Shown: positions 33,854 through 42,042 of the stretch, one piece after another
Layout of the letters: every line of letters begins with the position of its first letter
Numbering within the stretch: position 1 is the first letter of the stretch
Assembly: GCA_902810715.1 (NCBI GenBank)
Contig: CADDYS010000004.1
Location: forward strand, 1-54,008
Source of the DNA: a bacterium
GTDB lineage: Bacteria > Actinomycetota > Aquicultoria > Aquicultorales > Aquicultoraceae
DNA: 54,008 nt
Direction: 5' to 3'
Notes under the pieces: generated by a model
Told to the model about the DNA's origin: nothing
The model's input: the letters and a program-made list of their open reading frames with translations, nothing else
The model's database searches: none
Position numbers and translations under genes: made by a program

Positions 33854-34651
33854 ATGACAGTAGATTACGATAATAGCTTCCCATGTTTAGGTATAACATC
33901 ATTTTTTTTCTGGTTCCGCCTCATAACCATTTTCCTTGTTGCTGTTTTTGATTTTACGGGAATCAAGGCCGTTCCCGCAGTTGGTCTTATTTTCGCCATT
34001 CTGTACAACGCGCTCATATTAATATTTAAGCGCCAAATTGCAGAAAAGCTTCGGGCACACCCGATCATGATACTTGCCGACCTGTTGGTAGGTTTTCTAT
34101 TGCTTGCGAGCTCGGGTGGATTTAAAAGCCCATACTTTCTCTATTGTTTTAGCCCTCTTATTCTCGGGTCATTTATTTTTGGCTATAGAGGTGCGTTTTT
34201 ACTGGCAGGTATGCAAGTCTTTCTATACTCTGCTGCTGTGAAGATGAATGGCTATAGGTTATTGTTTATAGATAAAACGGTTGACAGCGTCATAACTGAT
34301 TGCTTTTTCTTTGTTCTGGTGAGTACTTCTGTTGCTTACCTGGCGGACTTAATGCATAAACTTGAATTTGCAAACAAGGGAAAAGCTATTGCCGAGTCTA
34401 GCTTAGAAGAATCAAAACGCCGCCTTGAATCATCGCTGAAATTAACTAATTTATCGGAACGAGAAACACAGGTCATTATGCTTACCACGGATGGAAAAAC
34501 TGCCGATCGCGTGGCGCAAGAGTTGGGGATATCTATAAGCACAGTACAAACATATCTTAGTAGAGCGTATAGGAAATTAGGGGTTTTATCAAAACAAGAG
34601 GCTATTTTAAAAGCAATTGATAATATTGATAAGGAACAACGGTATACCTAA
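33854..34651 (+). CDS. Membrane-bound LuxR-type transcription regulator, first of a tandem pair
   Basis: 265 residues. Residues about 15-170 contain five to six hydrophobic helices (SFFFWFRLITIFLVAVFDF, VGLIFAILYNALILIF, MILADLLVGFLLLASSGG, ...). The loop GGFKSPYFLYCFSPL is shared with the next gene. A linker with a possible coiled coil (ESSLEESKRRLESSLK) leads to a C-terminal LuxR/GerE helix-turn-helix: NLSERETQVIMLTTDGKTADRVAQELGISISTVQTYLSRAYRKLGV. No receiver or kinase domain is present, so it is a one-component regulator fixed in the membrane. Signal unknown. Confidence 0.87.
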   Translation: MTVDYDNSFPCLGITSFFFWFRLITIFLVAVFDFTGIKAVPAVGLIFAILYNALILIFKRQIAEKLRAHPIMILADLLVGFLLLASSGGFKSPYFLYCFSPLILGSFIFGYRGAFLLAGMQVFLYSAAVKMNGYRLLFIDKTVDSVITDCFFFVLVSTSVAYLADLMHKLEFANKGKAIAESSLEESKRRLESSLKLTNLSERETQVIMLTTDGKTADRVAQELGISISTVQTYLSRAYRKLGVLSKQEAILKAIDNIDKEQRYT

Positions 34652-34652
34652 C

Positions 34653-35420
34653 ATGGAGAAAAACCTTTCTTATTTAGTGATCCTAAGGTGGGCCGCCTTA
34701 GCTCAGGTAGCGGTTTTATATGTTTTTGGCGCAAATATTGGGTCGTTGCTAATCCTTCTTGCAACAGTTTGCTATTGCCTAATCCTTACTCGTTACTACA
34801 AGCGGGTAATAGATATCATTAGGAATCGTCCGGCATTATTACTTGTTGACCTTTTAATTGCAGCGATGTTGATTTGGTTTACAGGCGGCAACTCAAAGAG
34901 CCCTTACTTTATATATGCGTTTACCTGCCTTATGGTATTGCCTTTTTTTATGGATTTAGGCAAGAGCCTTTTATCAACGGCCGGCTTCAGCGTTCTTTAC
35001 ACAACCGGTTTATTTATTGATAGCCGTAATATCCCAGATATCATATTACATCAAGATATGGATACGCTTATTTCAAACTATGTCGCCTTTTTCTTGACCA
35101 CAATATTTTTTGGACGCCCAGCCCTTGTTATCCGCAATATTGAAAAAACGCTCAGTGACATGGCAACCATAAAAGAACATCTTATAGAAACGGATAATTT
35201 GATAGCTGCTACATCAAACCCCAAACCCCTTTCGGCTCGTGAGCTTGAGGTTATCGAGTTATTAATGGAGGGAAAAACAAACACTCAAATAGCCGAGGAG
35301 CTCTATATCTCAGAGAAGACCGTCAAGAACCACCTCTATTGCGCCTATAAAAAGCTGGGAGTCGCCTCACGGTCGGAAGTCATTCTTCATTTCCAAAGTA
35401 CTATCCGTATCGAAAAATAG
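34653..35420 (+). CDS. Membrane-bound LuxR-type transcription regulator, second of a tandem pair
   Basis: 255 residues from ATG 34653, which begins one base after the stop of the previous gene. Four to six hydrophobic helices (VILRWAALAQVAVLYVF, LLILLATVCYCLILT, ALLLVDLLIAAMLIW...) and the same GGNSKSPYFIYAFTCL motif as its neighbour are followed by a LuxR HTH: PLSARELEVIELLMEGKTNTQIAEELYISEKTVKNHLYCAYKKLGV. The HTH is closer to the canonical sequence than in the first copy. The pair arose by an old duplication and may form heterodimers. Target genes are unknown; the neighbouring P-ATPase is a candidate. Confidence 0.87.
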   Translation: MEKNLSYLVILRWAALAQVAVLYVFGANIGSLLILLATVCYCLILTRYYKRVIDIIRNRPALLLVDLLIAAMLIWFTGGNSKSPYFIYAFTCLMVLPFFMDLGKSLLSTAGFSVLYTTGLFIDSRNIPDIILHQDMDTLISNYVAFFLTTIFFGRPALVIRNIEKTLSDMATIKEHLIETDNLIAATSNPKPLSARELEVIELLMEGKTNTQIAEELYISEKTVKNHLYCAYKKLGVASRSEVILHFQSTIRIEK

Positions 35421-35543
35421 GACTTTTAGCGACAAGGATTCGGAGAAAATAGGACTTTTCGCTACAGATCAAGGCCCTATTTTCTTGTAAACTGATTGAA
35501 GAAAGTCCAATCGTAAATTAGCCAGCACCCTGGAGGGGCGCGG

Positions 35544-35591
35544 AAGAGAAAGGACAGGGGTTACATTGCAACCCCTGTCCCTTCTCTTTAT
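35544..35591 (+). terminator. Strong terminator after the LuxR pair
   Basis: A 19-bp stem with one mismatch (35544-35562 with 35570-35588) and a 7-base loop ACATTGC, then TTTATT. The GC-rich core GGACAGGGGTT/AACCCCTGTCC makes it very stable. It isolates the LuxR operon from the P-ATPase gene. Confidence 0.75.
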
Positions 35592-35723
35592 TCCACCCAT
35601 CGAGAAAGCCGTGTAGAAAGAAGTGACCGGCCGCGAATACATGGCTGTCTAATCCAGCATTGGAAGCTATGCTAAAATAGGATATACAAATAGTAGCTTT
35701 AATATAGATATATTGGGGCGGTG

Positions 35724-38348
35724 ATGGTGGCAACACAAAGCCGAATTCCATCTGAAGAGCCGATATCAGAATTAATGCAATCACTTCAGACCAATCCCGA
35801 TAAAGGGCTCACAGCCGGCGAAGCTCAGAAAAGGTTGATGCGATACGGGCCGAATCAGCTTGTCGAGCCAAGACGCGTTACCTTCATCGATATCTTCTGG
35901 GAAGAAGTACGGGAGCCACTGATTCTATTACTCCTGGCGGTGTCGGTTCTCTACAGCATCTGGGGTAATTTTGGGGATTTTTTGACAATTATCTTCGTCG
36001 TCATCGCTCTAGTCTTTGCCGAGGTCTACAACGAGTACCGCGCTAAAAAATCGATTGACGCTCTAAAGCAATTATCCGCCCCGCTGGCGCCCGTTATCCG
36101 GGACGGACGACCGCAAGAAGTAAAAACTGAAGACCTGGTGCCGGGCGATATTCTCCTGCTTCGGGTGGGTGAGCGAGTGCAGGCGGATGCCCGGCTTATC
36201 GAGTCCTTTGGCCTTGAGGCGGATGAGTCTGCGCTTACCGGCGAGTCCATCCCGGTAGCCAAAGACGCAAATGAGATCATTCCTGTAAATGCTCCGCTTG
36301 CCGAGAAGACGAACGAGGTATTTGCGGGGACTGTTATTACAAGAGGCAGGGGGAAAGCAGTAGTTACCGCTACCGGCATGAGTACAGAGCTTGGCCACAT
36401 CACCGGGCTTGTCCGCGAGGCGAAAGAGCCAAAAACACCCCTGCAGCAGGCAATGCGCGAACTCTCCGGCTATCTTATCTGGGTCGCCATAACCTTCAGC
36501 GTACTCATTCCGGCAATCGGGCTCCTTGAGGGTCGCCCGTTTAAGCAGATGATTCTCACAGGTTTGAGCCTGGCATTTGCGACCATTCCTGAAGAGATGC
36601 CCATTATTATCACTATGGTCCTTGGTCTCGGGGCTCTGCAACTTGCCCAGCGCCATGCATTAGTAAAGCGACTGAGGGCCGCGGAGACATTGGGTAGCGT
36701 CACCGTTATTGCCACCGACAAAACCGGGACACTGACCGAAAACCACATGGTTCTATCACGTATCTCTACCGATAACAGGATGGTTGAGTTTCAAAAAGCG
36801 CATCTAACCCCAGAGGATGCCAAACTACTCGATATTGGTGTGCTGGTAAACGACGCAATCATCGAGCAATCAAACGAAAAGCTACACTATATGGGGGATC
36901 CGACAGATGTCGCGCTGGTTGAGGCATCGGTGGCGGCAGGGCAAACACTTTCGGATATCCGGAGCCGGTACCGGTTGGTCAATGAGTATACTTTTGGCGC
37001 AAAGCGGAAGCTGATGTCGGCGGTCTTTGAGCAAGACGGTAGGCTGCACGTTTTTGCCAAAGGTGCGCCGGAGTCGATTTTTGATAGATCAACCAGGTAT
37101 TTGGCGCAAGGGCAAGAGAGAGCAATAACTCCCGAGAAGAAAGACGAGGTGTTTTATCAAATTAGCGAGATGGCAAGAAACGGTTTGCGGGTGCTCGGCT
37201 TTGCGTTTAAAGACGTTTCACACGATGGCCACATCAAGAGAGAAGAGGCCGAGAGCGACCTCACGTTCGTTGGGATTGCAGGGTTTTTAGACCCGCCGCG
37301 CCTGGATGTGCCCCAAGCGATCAATGAGACCAAAAATGCCGGCATACGGGTTTTAATGATCACCGGCGATAACGCTATCACCGCCGAGGCAATCTCGAAG
37401 ATGGTCGGCATCGACACGGACACGGGAGTTGTAACCGGCGAAGATTTAAGCCATATGAGCGATGAGGAACTTAGGCAGACGGTAAGAAACACAACAGTAT
37501 TCGCGCGAATTGTGCCTGCCGACAAGCTTAGAATTGTCCGTGCCGCCCAGCAAAATGGCGAGATTGTTGCGGTCACCGGCGATGGGATAAACGATGCGCC
37601 CGCGCTTAGTGAAGCTAACATAGGTATCGCCATGGGCGAGACCGGCACAGATGTTGCCCGAGAGGCGGCCGACATGGTCCTTACCGATGATGACTTTGCA
37701 ACAATCGCTTTTGCCGTGCGCGGCGGCAGGAGGATTTTTGATAACCTGCGAAAGGGCGTACGCTACTATCTCGCCGTAAAGATCGGCCTGATCTCGATTT
37801 TCTTACTCCCAATCATTCTTGGAATTGCGCTGCCGTTTGCCCCGATACAGATAATCGTCCTTGAACTATTTATGGATCTTGGCGCATCGGCAGCTTTCGT
37901 GGCTGAACCGGCTGCACGAGATATTATGGGCAGGCCGCCGCGCAATCCGAGCGAGCGGTTTATGAACCGGCCGATGATTCGCGGTATCGCAATCGGCGGT
38001 CTTATGTTATTCCTTGCTGTGACCAGCGTGTTTCTTGTAGTAAACAGCAGGACGGGAAATACGGCAATCGCCCAAACGGCTGCTTTTACGACTTGGATTT
38101 TCACGCATATATTCCTTGCGCTCAACATGAGGTCGGATACCGAGCCACTAATCCGGTTAGGATTATTTAGCAACAGACCGATGGATATATGGGCGCTGGC
38201 GGCAATTGTACTGGTTATCTTTGCTGTACTAACCCCATTCTTGCATCCGGCACTCAAGCTTACCTACCTCGGTGCGGGGGATTGGGCTTTGGCAATCGGT
38301 GCCGCCTTCGTTTTTACGTTCTGGATGGAGGCAAAAAAACTATTTTAG
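35724..38348 (+). CDS. P-type cation-transporting ATPase (Ca2+ type, P2)
   Basis: An 874-residue pump from ATG 35724. It has the N-terminal cation ATPase domain, a TM1-TM2 pair (PLILLLLAVSVLYSIW, FLTIIFVVIALVFAEVY), the actuator loop ALTGESIPV, TM3-TM4 with the ion-site motif FATIPEEMPIIITM (PEEMP where Ca2+ pumps usually have PEGLP), the phosphorylation site DKTGTLTE, the nucleotide domain FAKGAPESI, the hinge VAVTGDGINDAPALSEANIGIAMG and four further C-terminal helices. It exports a divalent or monovalent cation using ATP; the altered motif leaves the ion uncertain. Confidence 0.95.
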   Translation: MVATQSRIPSEEPISELMQSLQTNPDKGLTAGEAQKRLMRYGPNQLVEPRRVTFIDIFWEEVREPLILLLLAVSVLYSIWGNFGDFLTIIFVVIALVFAEVYNEYRAKKSIDALKQLSAPLAPVIRDGRPQEVKTEDLVPGDILLLRVGERVQADARLIESFGLEADESALTGESIPVAKDANEIIPVNAPLAEKTNEVFAGTVITRGRGKAVVTATGMSTELGHITGLVREAKEPKTPLQQAMRELSGYLIWVAITFSVLIPAIGLLEGRPFKQMILTGLSLAFATIPEEMPIIITMVLGLGALQLAQRHALVKRLRAAETLGSVTVIATDKTGTLTENHMVLSRISTDNRMVEFQKAHLTPEDAKLLDIGVLVNDAIIEQSNEKLHYMGDPTDVALVEASVAAGQTLSDIRSRYRLVNEYTFGAKRKLMSAVFEQDGRLHVFAKGAPESIFDRSTRYLAQGQERAITPEKKDEVFYQISEMARNGLRVLGFAFKDVSHDGHIKREEAESDLTFVGIAGFLDPPRLDVPQAINETKNAGIRVLMITGDNAITAEAISKMVGIDTDTGVVTGEDLSHMSDEELRQTVRNTTVFARIVPADKLRIVRAAQQNGEIVAVTGDGINDAPALSEANIGIAMGETGTDVAREAADMVLTDDDFATIAFAVRGGRRIFDNLRKGVRYYLAVKIGLISIFLLPIILGIALPFAPIQIIVLELFMDLGASAAFVAEPAARDIMGRPPRNPSERFMNRPMIRGIAIGGLMLFLAVTSVFLVVNSRTGNTAIAQTAAFTTWIFTHIFLALNMRSDTEPLIRLGLFSNRPMDIWALAAIVLVIFAVLTPFLHPALKLTYLGAGDWALAIGAAFVFTFWMEAKKLF

Positions 38349-40003
38349 ACCGGTTTTAATATGTTATCAATCGCAACTCTTGCTGCAATGAGCGGGTCGA
38401 TGAATAGGTTTTCCATGTCGCTTTCAATGTCTCGCTTGTTGGAGAGGTAAGTTATGCGATCCTGCATCCTGCGCCTTAAGAACTTCAGGTAATTCAACTC
38501 GTCGGTCGGCCTGTATTTTTTGTCGTAGTCCTCGCCAAAGATTTCAGTCCCATTCTCGGGGATCAAAAGCCCTGGGAAATGGCTCCACTCAGACCACTTA
38601 ATCGTTCTTCTTATGATGGCCGTCATGATGGATAAGGACAACTGAAGCGGGATATTTATCTCTTTATCCGGTAGCCCAAATGCGTTAGTGTTCATCACAT
38701 AGCAATCGGTCCCGAGTTTGAAGAGGTTTCTAAACTGCTGGCAGTCGACCATCAGTGGGTGTACTCTGAACGGGTTGGCAAAGGGCTCGATAACGAGCTT
38801 CTCTAGCTCTTCGGGTGGAACGTTTTCAACCCCCCTGGCCCTCATGGTGCTAAGCGACGCGCCCATCGCAACGGCAAGGTCGATATCCGCAACTTTAGTT
38901 ATCGGCGGAAGCGACGGGTCTTTTTGCAGCCATATCACGCTACCCGGCCTTCCGCAATAGTTGTCATGGTTGAACATATCACGCGATTTAATGCATCGCC
39001 CGTTCTCATTTCGGATATCTTCGGCCACGATCAACCTATCGCCGTTAAGTTGCGTGACACCGACATTCTGCGCGGAGTAGAAGTACTTGATGGTTGGGTC
39101 GTTGAATTTTACGGCGTCGGTCTTATCGAAAAGGCTCGGCTCAAGAGCGACCGTAAAGTCGGCGTCAAGGTCGATCAAAAACGCGTCGTCATGGATGACC
39201 GTAACCTTCTCATTCTCTTTAAGCGTGCCCGCGTGATCATGGCTGTTTGTTAGCGAGGACTTGCCCGAGCCGGAAAGCCCAAAGACGGCGATCGGGGGGT
39301 GCTCACCCACGGTTTTAATACCGCCGTGGCAGGCGACCATGTTCTGCCTTGTCCCGATAGTCCAGGCCAGCGTTAATGTCCCCTTCTTTCTCTCACCGAA
39401 GTAACGTAACCCCAGCAGGGCCGCACAGTTCTCATCCTCATCAATAATTACAAGCCCGTCGGCGAATCGGGGGTCACTCCACTCGGGGTCGGCAAGCACC
39501 AAGATATCCGGCTCATCTACCCTCTGCGAGTTTCTGTACATATCGGTCCATGGCTCAACCCAGGGCGCAAAGTTAATTCCCCAATCAAACATGTTCTTGG
39601 CGTCGGTAACCGGGCTTAAAAGATTGGCCTTTATCATAAAGTTTGGGTGAAGCCCGACGATCGCCTCAAGCCAAAGCCCCTCGCGCTTGTTTAACCGGTA
39701 TATAGCTTCGCTTAAGATACGCAGATATTCACCTTTTTCTTTGCCCATCTGACGCACCAATCGCCTTGCTCTTGCGGTACGTCCAACAATGCCCCCGTCG
39801 TTTGATACAAGGATCTTTGTATCGCCGGCCAAGCCGAATTGCTCGGGTTTGTGGAAAGGATGAGATGTAACTATAACCTCCGGCTGCTTTACCGCTAGCT
39901 GGTATAGCTCTGGGATAGTGGTCTTTTTAACAGAATTAGAGTAAAACGCGCTTTCAAGCATTGCCCTCCAGGCCGAACGTGGGGGGATTTGAATACTGGC
40001 CAT
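38345..40003 (-). CDS. pckA: Phosphoenolpyruvate carboxykinase (ATP type), divergent
   Basis: A 552-residue protein matching the ATP-PEPCK fold. YFGERKKGTLTLAWTIG corresponds to the KKG substrate region, FGLSGSGKSSLTN (about 248) to the kinase-1a P-loop, and VIHDDAFLIDL to kinase-2; EPSLFDKTD and AEDIRNENGRCI follow. The P-loop reads GSGKS where most ATP-PEPCKs have GTGKT, and DDA replaces DDE, so the enzyme is an outgroup of the family. It makes PEP from oxaloacetate or runs in reverse. It is convergent with the P-ATPase and their 3' ends overlap by 4 bases. Confidence 0.88.
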   Translation of the reverse strand: MASIQIPPRSAWRAMLESAFYSNSVKKTTIPELYQLAVKQPEVIVTSHPFHKPEQFGLAGDTKILVSNDGGIVGRTARARRLVRQMGKEKGEYLRILSEAIYRLNKREGLWLEAIVGLHPNFMIKANLLSPVTDAKNMFDWGINFAPWVEPWTDMYRNSQRVDEPDILVLADPEWSDPRFADGLVIIDEDENCAALLGLRYFGERKKGTLTLAWTIGTRQNMVACHGGIKTVGEHPPIAVFGLSGSGKSSLTNSHDHAGTLKENEKVTVIHDDAFLIDLDADFTVALEPSLFDKTDAVKFNDPTIKYFYSAQNVGVTQLNGDRLIVAEDIRNENGRCIKSRDMFNHDNYCGRPGSVIWLQKDPSLPPITKVADIDLAVAMGASLSTMRARGVENVPPEELEKLVIEPFANPFRVHPLMVDCQQFRNLFKLGTDCYVMNTNAFGLPDKEINIPLQLSLSIMTAIIRRTIKWSEWSHFPGLLIPENGTEIFGEDYDKKYRPTDELNYLKFLRRRMQDRITYLSNKRDIESDMENLFIDPLIAARVAIDNILKPV

Positions 40004-40136
40004 TGCACTTTCCTCCGTGGCGGTTTTTTCCCTTTAGTTAATAGGATACTTCCTACTAGGCATTTTAGCAACAGACAACGAAAACAGCGGGCCATTGGCC
40101 CGCTGCGCAACCGCAACAACAAAGAACCATGAATTA

Positions 40137-40349
40137 TTATTTCTCTTCTTTTTTCTCGGCTTCCTCGCCTTTTTCAATCAACTCTTTAACTTTTTGGCCG
40201 CCCTTGTGCCCTATTTCCTCGTAGAACTCGTGACCATGTTTTTCCTTGGTGGCCTCGCCGCCCTTGTGGCCGCCTTTCTCGCCGCCGAGGTGGCCCGCTT
40301 CGCGAACCGTCATTCCGCCTTTATGCTCTTCGTGTTTTTCTTCCGGCAT
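40137..40349 (-). CDS. KGG-repeat general stress protein
   Basis: 70 residues from ATG 40349 (GGAGGCG in front; the longer frame to 40493 lacks such a site). The sequence is extremely hydrophilic and carries the repeated KGG motif (HLGGEKGGHKGGEAT, IGHKGGQKV), as in the GsiB-like stress-induced proteins. These proteins are intrinsically disordered and made under drought, heat or starvation. It ends in a Glu/Lys tail. It is the only gene on this strand between the PEPCK and YidC genes. Confidence 0.88.
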   Translation of the reverse strand: MPEEKHEEHKGGMTVREAGHLGGEKGGHKGGEATKEKHGHEFYEEIGHKGGQKVKELIEKGEEAEKKEEK

Positions 40350-40526
40350 TGATCTCGCCTCCTTCAACACCAGGCTCGCTATTTTGATACCCACCAAAAC
40401 GATATCTGACGCGAAGCGGTCCATTCTACACTGCATTTTGGCATGTCCTGAGCGAACACGGTGCAACCGCACGGTTTTTGGGTCACAGCCCACGGGTAAA
40501 TAAAAGTAACGGAGGAAGAAAAGGGC

Positions 40527-40659
40527 GAAAATAGAAAATAGAAAATCGATTGAATTATAGTGGGATAAGTTAGAAAGATGAGGGTTCTATTAACTTAGGG
40601 CATTCTCGACTCTCAACGTTTCCCTTTGATTATTTAAGAATTCTTATGGTCAATTGATT
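40527..40659. repeat. Dispersed AT-rich repeat, copy 2
   Basis: GAAAATAGAAAATAGAAAATCGATTGAATTATA...GGATAAGTTAG...GATGAGGG resembles copy 1 at 2116-2236 over about 95 bases. Its right end TATTTAAGAATTCTTATGG plus TCAATTGAT is identical to the right end of copy 3 at about 44143-44170. The rest of the 400-base gap between 40350 and 40750 shows no gene. Confidence 0.7.
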
Positions 40660-40750
40660 AAAGATAATGTCCCCTAAAAGGGGTATTATCTTTACTTCTA
40701 ACCCCTTTCTGGGAAATAATAAAAGCGAAGCATCCTTAAAGGAGCTTAAC

Positions 40751-41812
40751 ATGAATGAATCTCATAAATCCCTTATCGAAACCGTTAAGTTTAACTGCGA
40801 TGTCTCGGATGCCAAATATTGGGGTTTCTACTCAATATGCGGTCTTTTGATGAGCCTGCGCGCGCTTTATATATCCAACAAAGGTCTGAAACCCTGGGAG
40901 CATATAGACCAGGCCGACATTTCAAAATGGATATCCCAAAAGGAAGACAACTGGGAAGAAATAGAAGGCGAGAGCTTCAAAGAGCTTGAGATAGACGGCA
41001 AGATGTATGATCACTTTGACGTTGATGGTATAAACGGTGTTTTAAACAGCGAGGGTTTGGTGTATGGAGCCGGTTATGGGGTGTTTAAAAAGCCGAGTTT
41101 CTTTTTAGCAGATTTGTACTTGCGAAATGAGATGTACGGGTATACGGTCTACTCTGTAAAAAGGGAATATGTACGGGACCTCTTTATATCTCCGGGGCTG
41201 CTTCAGGGAAAGCAAATATTTTTAAGGCTTGAGCCGTTAAGGGCACTTCTCTGGGATAAGTTTTTAGAGTCGAAAGCAAAGAACAACCCGCTTCTTGAGT
41301 ACGCTTTTTCACAATATGGCTTTAACGGAGATCAGATTGTGGACCAGGAGTTTGAGAGAAAATTTGAAGAGCTGACCGATAGGTACTCCGGCGTAGTGCT
41401 TTACCACGAAATCGGTGAGGTAATGGAGGAGTTTCCCGGTTGGGCGGAGATGATCTATGGGGCAGATAGCAAGGGTACCGAGTTTTTCTTAAGGGCGATT
41501 AAAGATATGCTTGCCGATACATCCGGTCACGGCCCGCTAAAAAGAAGTATTAACAACAAAGACGAGGCTAATCTAGGCCTTTGCATTGCACTTCTTGACA
41601 GGTACAAGGCGAAGTTGCACCTGCCGATAAGAAACGCGTTCGAAAAGTTTATCCAGGACGGGGATTGGTTGCCGGTCGATGAGGCAAGAAAAGAAGTCTA
41701 CGCGAGACTTGCGCTCTTAAGGGACGAACTGGTCGATGCTTATATGAATAAAAAAGAAAAGGACGATCTTCTTAACAAGATATTAGAGCTTAAATCCAGG
41801 TTTAATTACTAA
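40751..41812 (+). CDS. Conserved hypothetical protein (353 aa)
   Basis: 353 residues from ATG 40751 with AAAGGAG at 6 bases; the frame is open to 40667 but that part lies in the spacer. A soluble, helix-rich, acidic protein: residues about 15-35 DAKYWGFYSICGLLMSLRALY, 85-110 ELEIDGKMYDHFDVDGINGVL, then GLVYGAGYGVFKKPSFFLADLYL, and a C-terminal half with VVLYHEIGEVMEEFPGW (HExxE-like, HEIGE) and repeated Lys/Asp helices. HEIGE could be a metal site, but this is a guess. It may belong to the Sfum_1244-type family of uncharacterised proteins; I am not certain. Confidence 0.75.
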   Translation: MNESHKSLIETVKFNCDVSDAKYWGFYSICGLLMSLRALYISNKGLKPWEHIDQADISKWISQKEDNWEEIEGESFKELEIDGKMYDHFDVDGINGVLNSEGLVYGAGYGVFKKPSFFLADLYLRNEMYGYTVYSVKREYVRDLFISPGLLQGKQIFLRLEPLRALLWDKFLESKAKNNPLLEYAFSQYGFNGDQIVDQEFERKFEELTDRYSGVVLYHEIGEVMEEFPGWAEMIYGADSKGTEFFLRAIKDMLADTSGHGPLKRSINNKDEANLGLCIALLDRYKAKLHLPIRNAFEKFIQDGDWLPVDEARKEVYARLALLRDELVDAYMNKKEKDDLLNKILELKSRFNY

Positions 41813-41934
41813 TAAAGGTCTATGACAAAGTTATTATCAGCACACCGGAAGAGAGACAATCCTGGCTAGATGATATTTGGGCAACCGTTAACCAGATATT
41901 CCCGCAAGCGGGTGGGATGAGAATAAGCGCTTAA
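41809..41934 (+). pseudogene. Possible gene remnant after the 353-aa gene
   Basis: A 41-codon open frame without start codon reads VYDKVIISTPEERQSWLDDI and then WATVNQIFPQAGG, ending at TAA 41932. The composition looks protein-like (TPEERQSWLDD). It is in another frame from the preceding gene, so it could be the relic of a displaced gene end. Evidence is weak. Confidence 0.3.
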
Positions 41935-41961
41935 AATTAGATTGCATAATTTTTTACCCCT

Positions 41962-41984
41962 AGGCACCTGTTTAATAGGTGCCT
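41962..41984 (+). terminator. Hairpin before the EamA gene
   Basis: AGGCACCT (41962-41969) pairs with AGGTGCCT (41977-41984), loop GTTTAAT. No T-run follows on the plus strand, so termination is uncertain. Confidence 0.4.
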
Positions 41985-42042
41985 TAATATAACTGCCTTA
42001 AAACCCCTACTATGCACCCCAAAATTGGGTAATAATTTGCTT

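Noticed and set aside
40350-40493. N-terminal extension of the KGG protein
   Set aside because: The open frame continues upstream, but GGAGGCG is positioned for ATG 40349 and the extra residues do not resemble the family.
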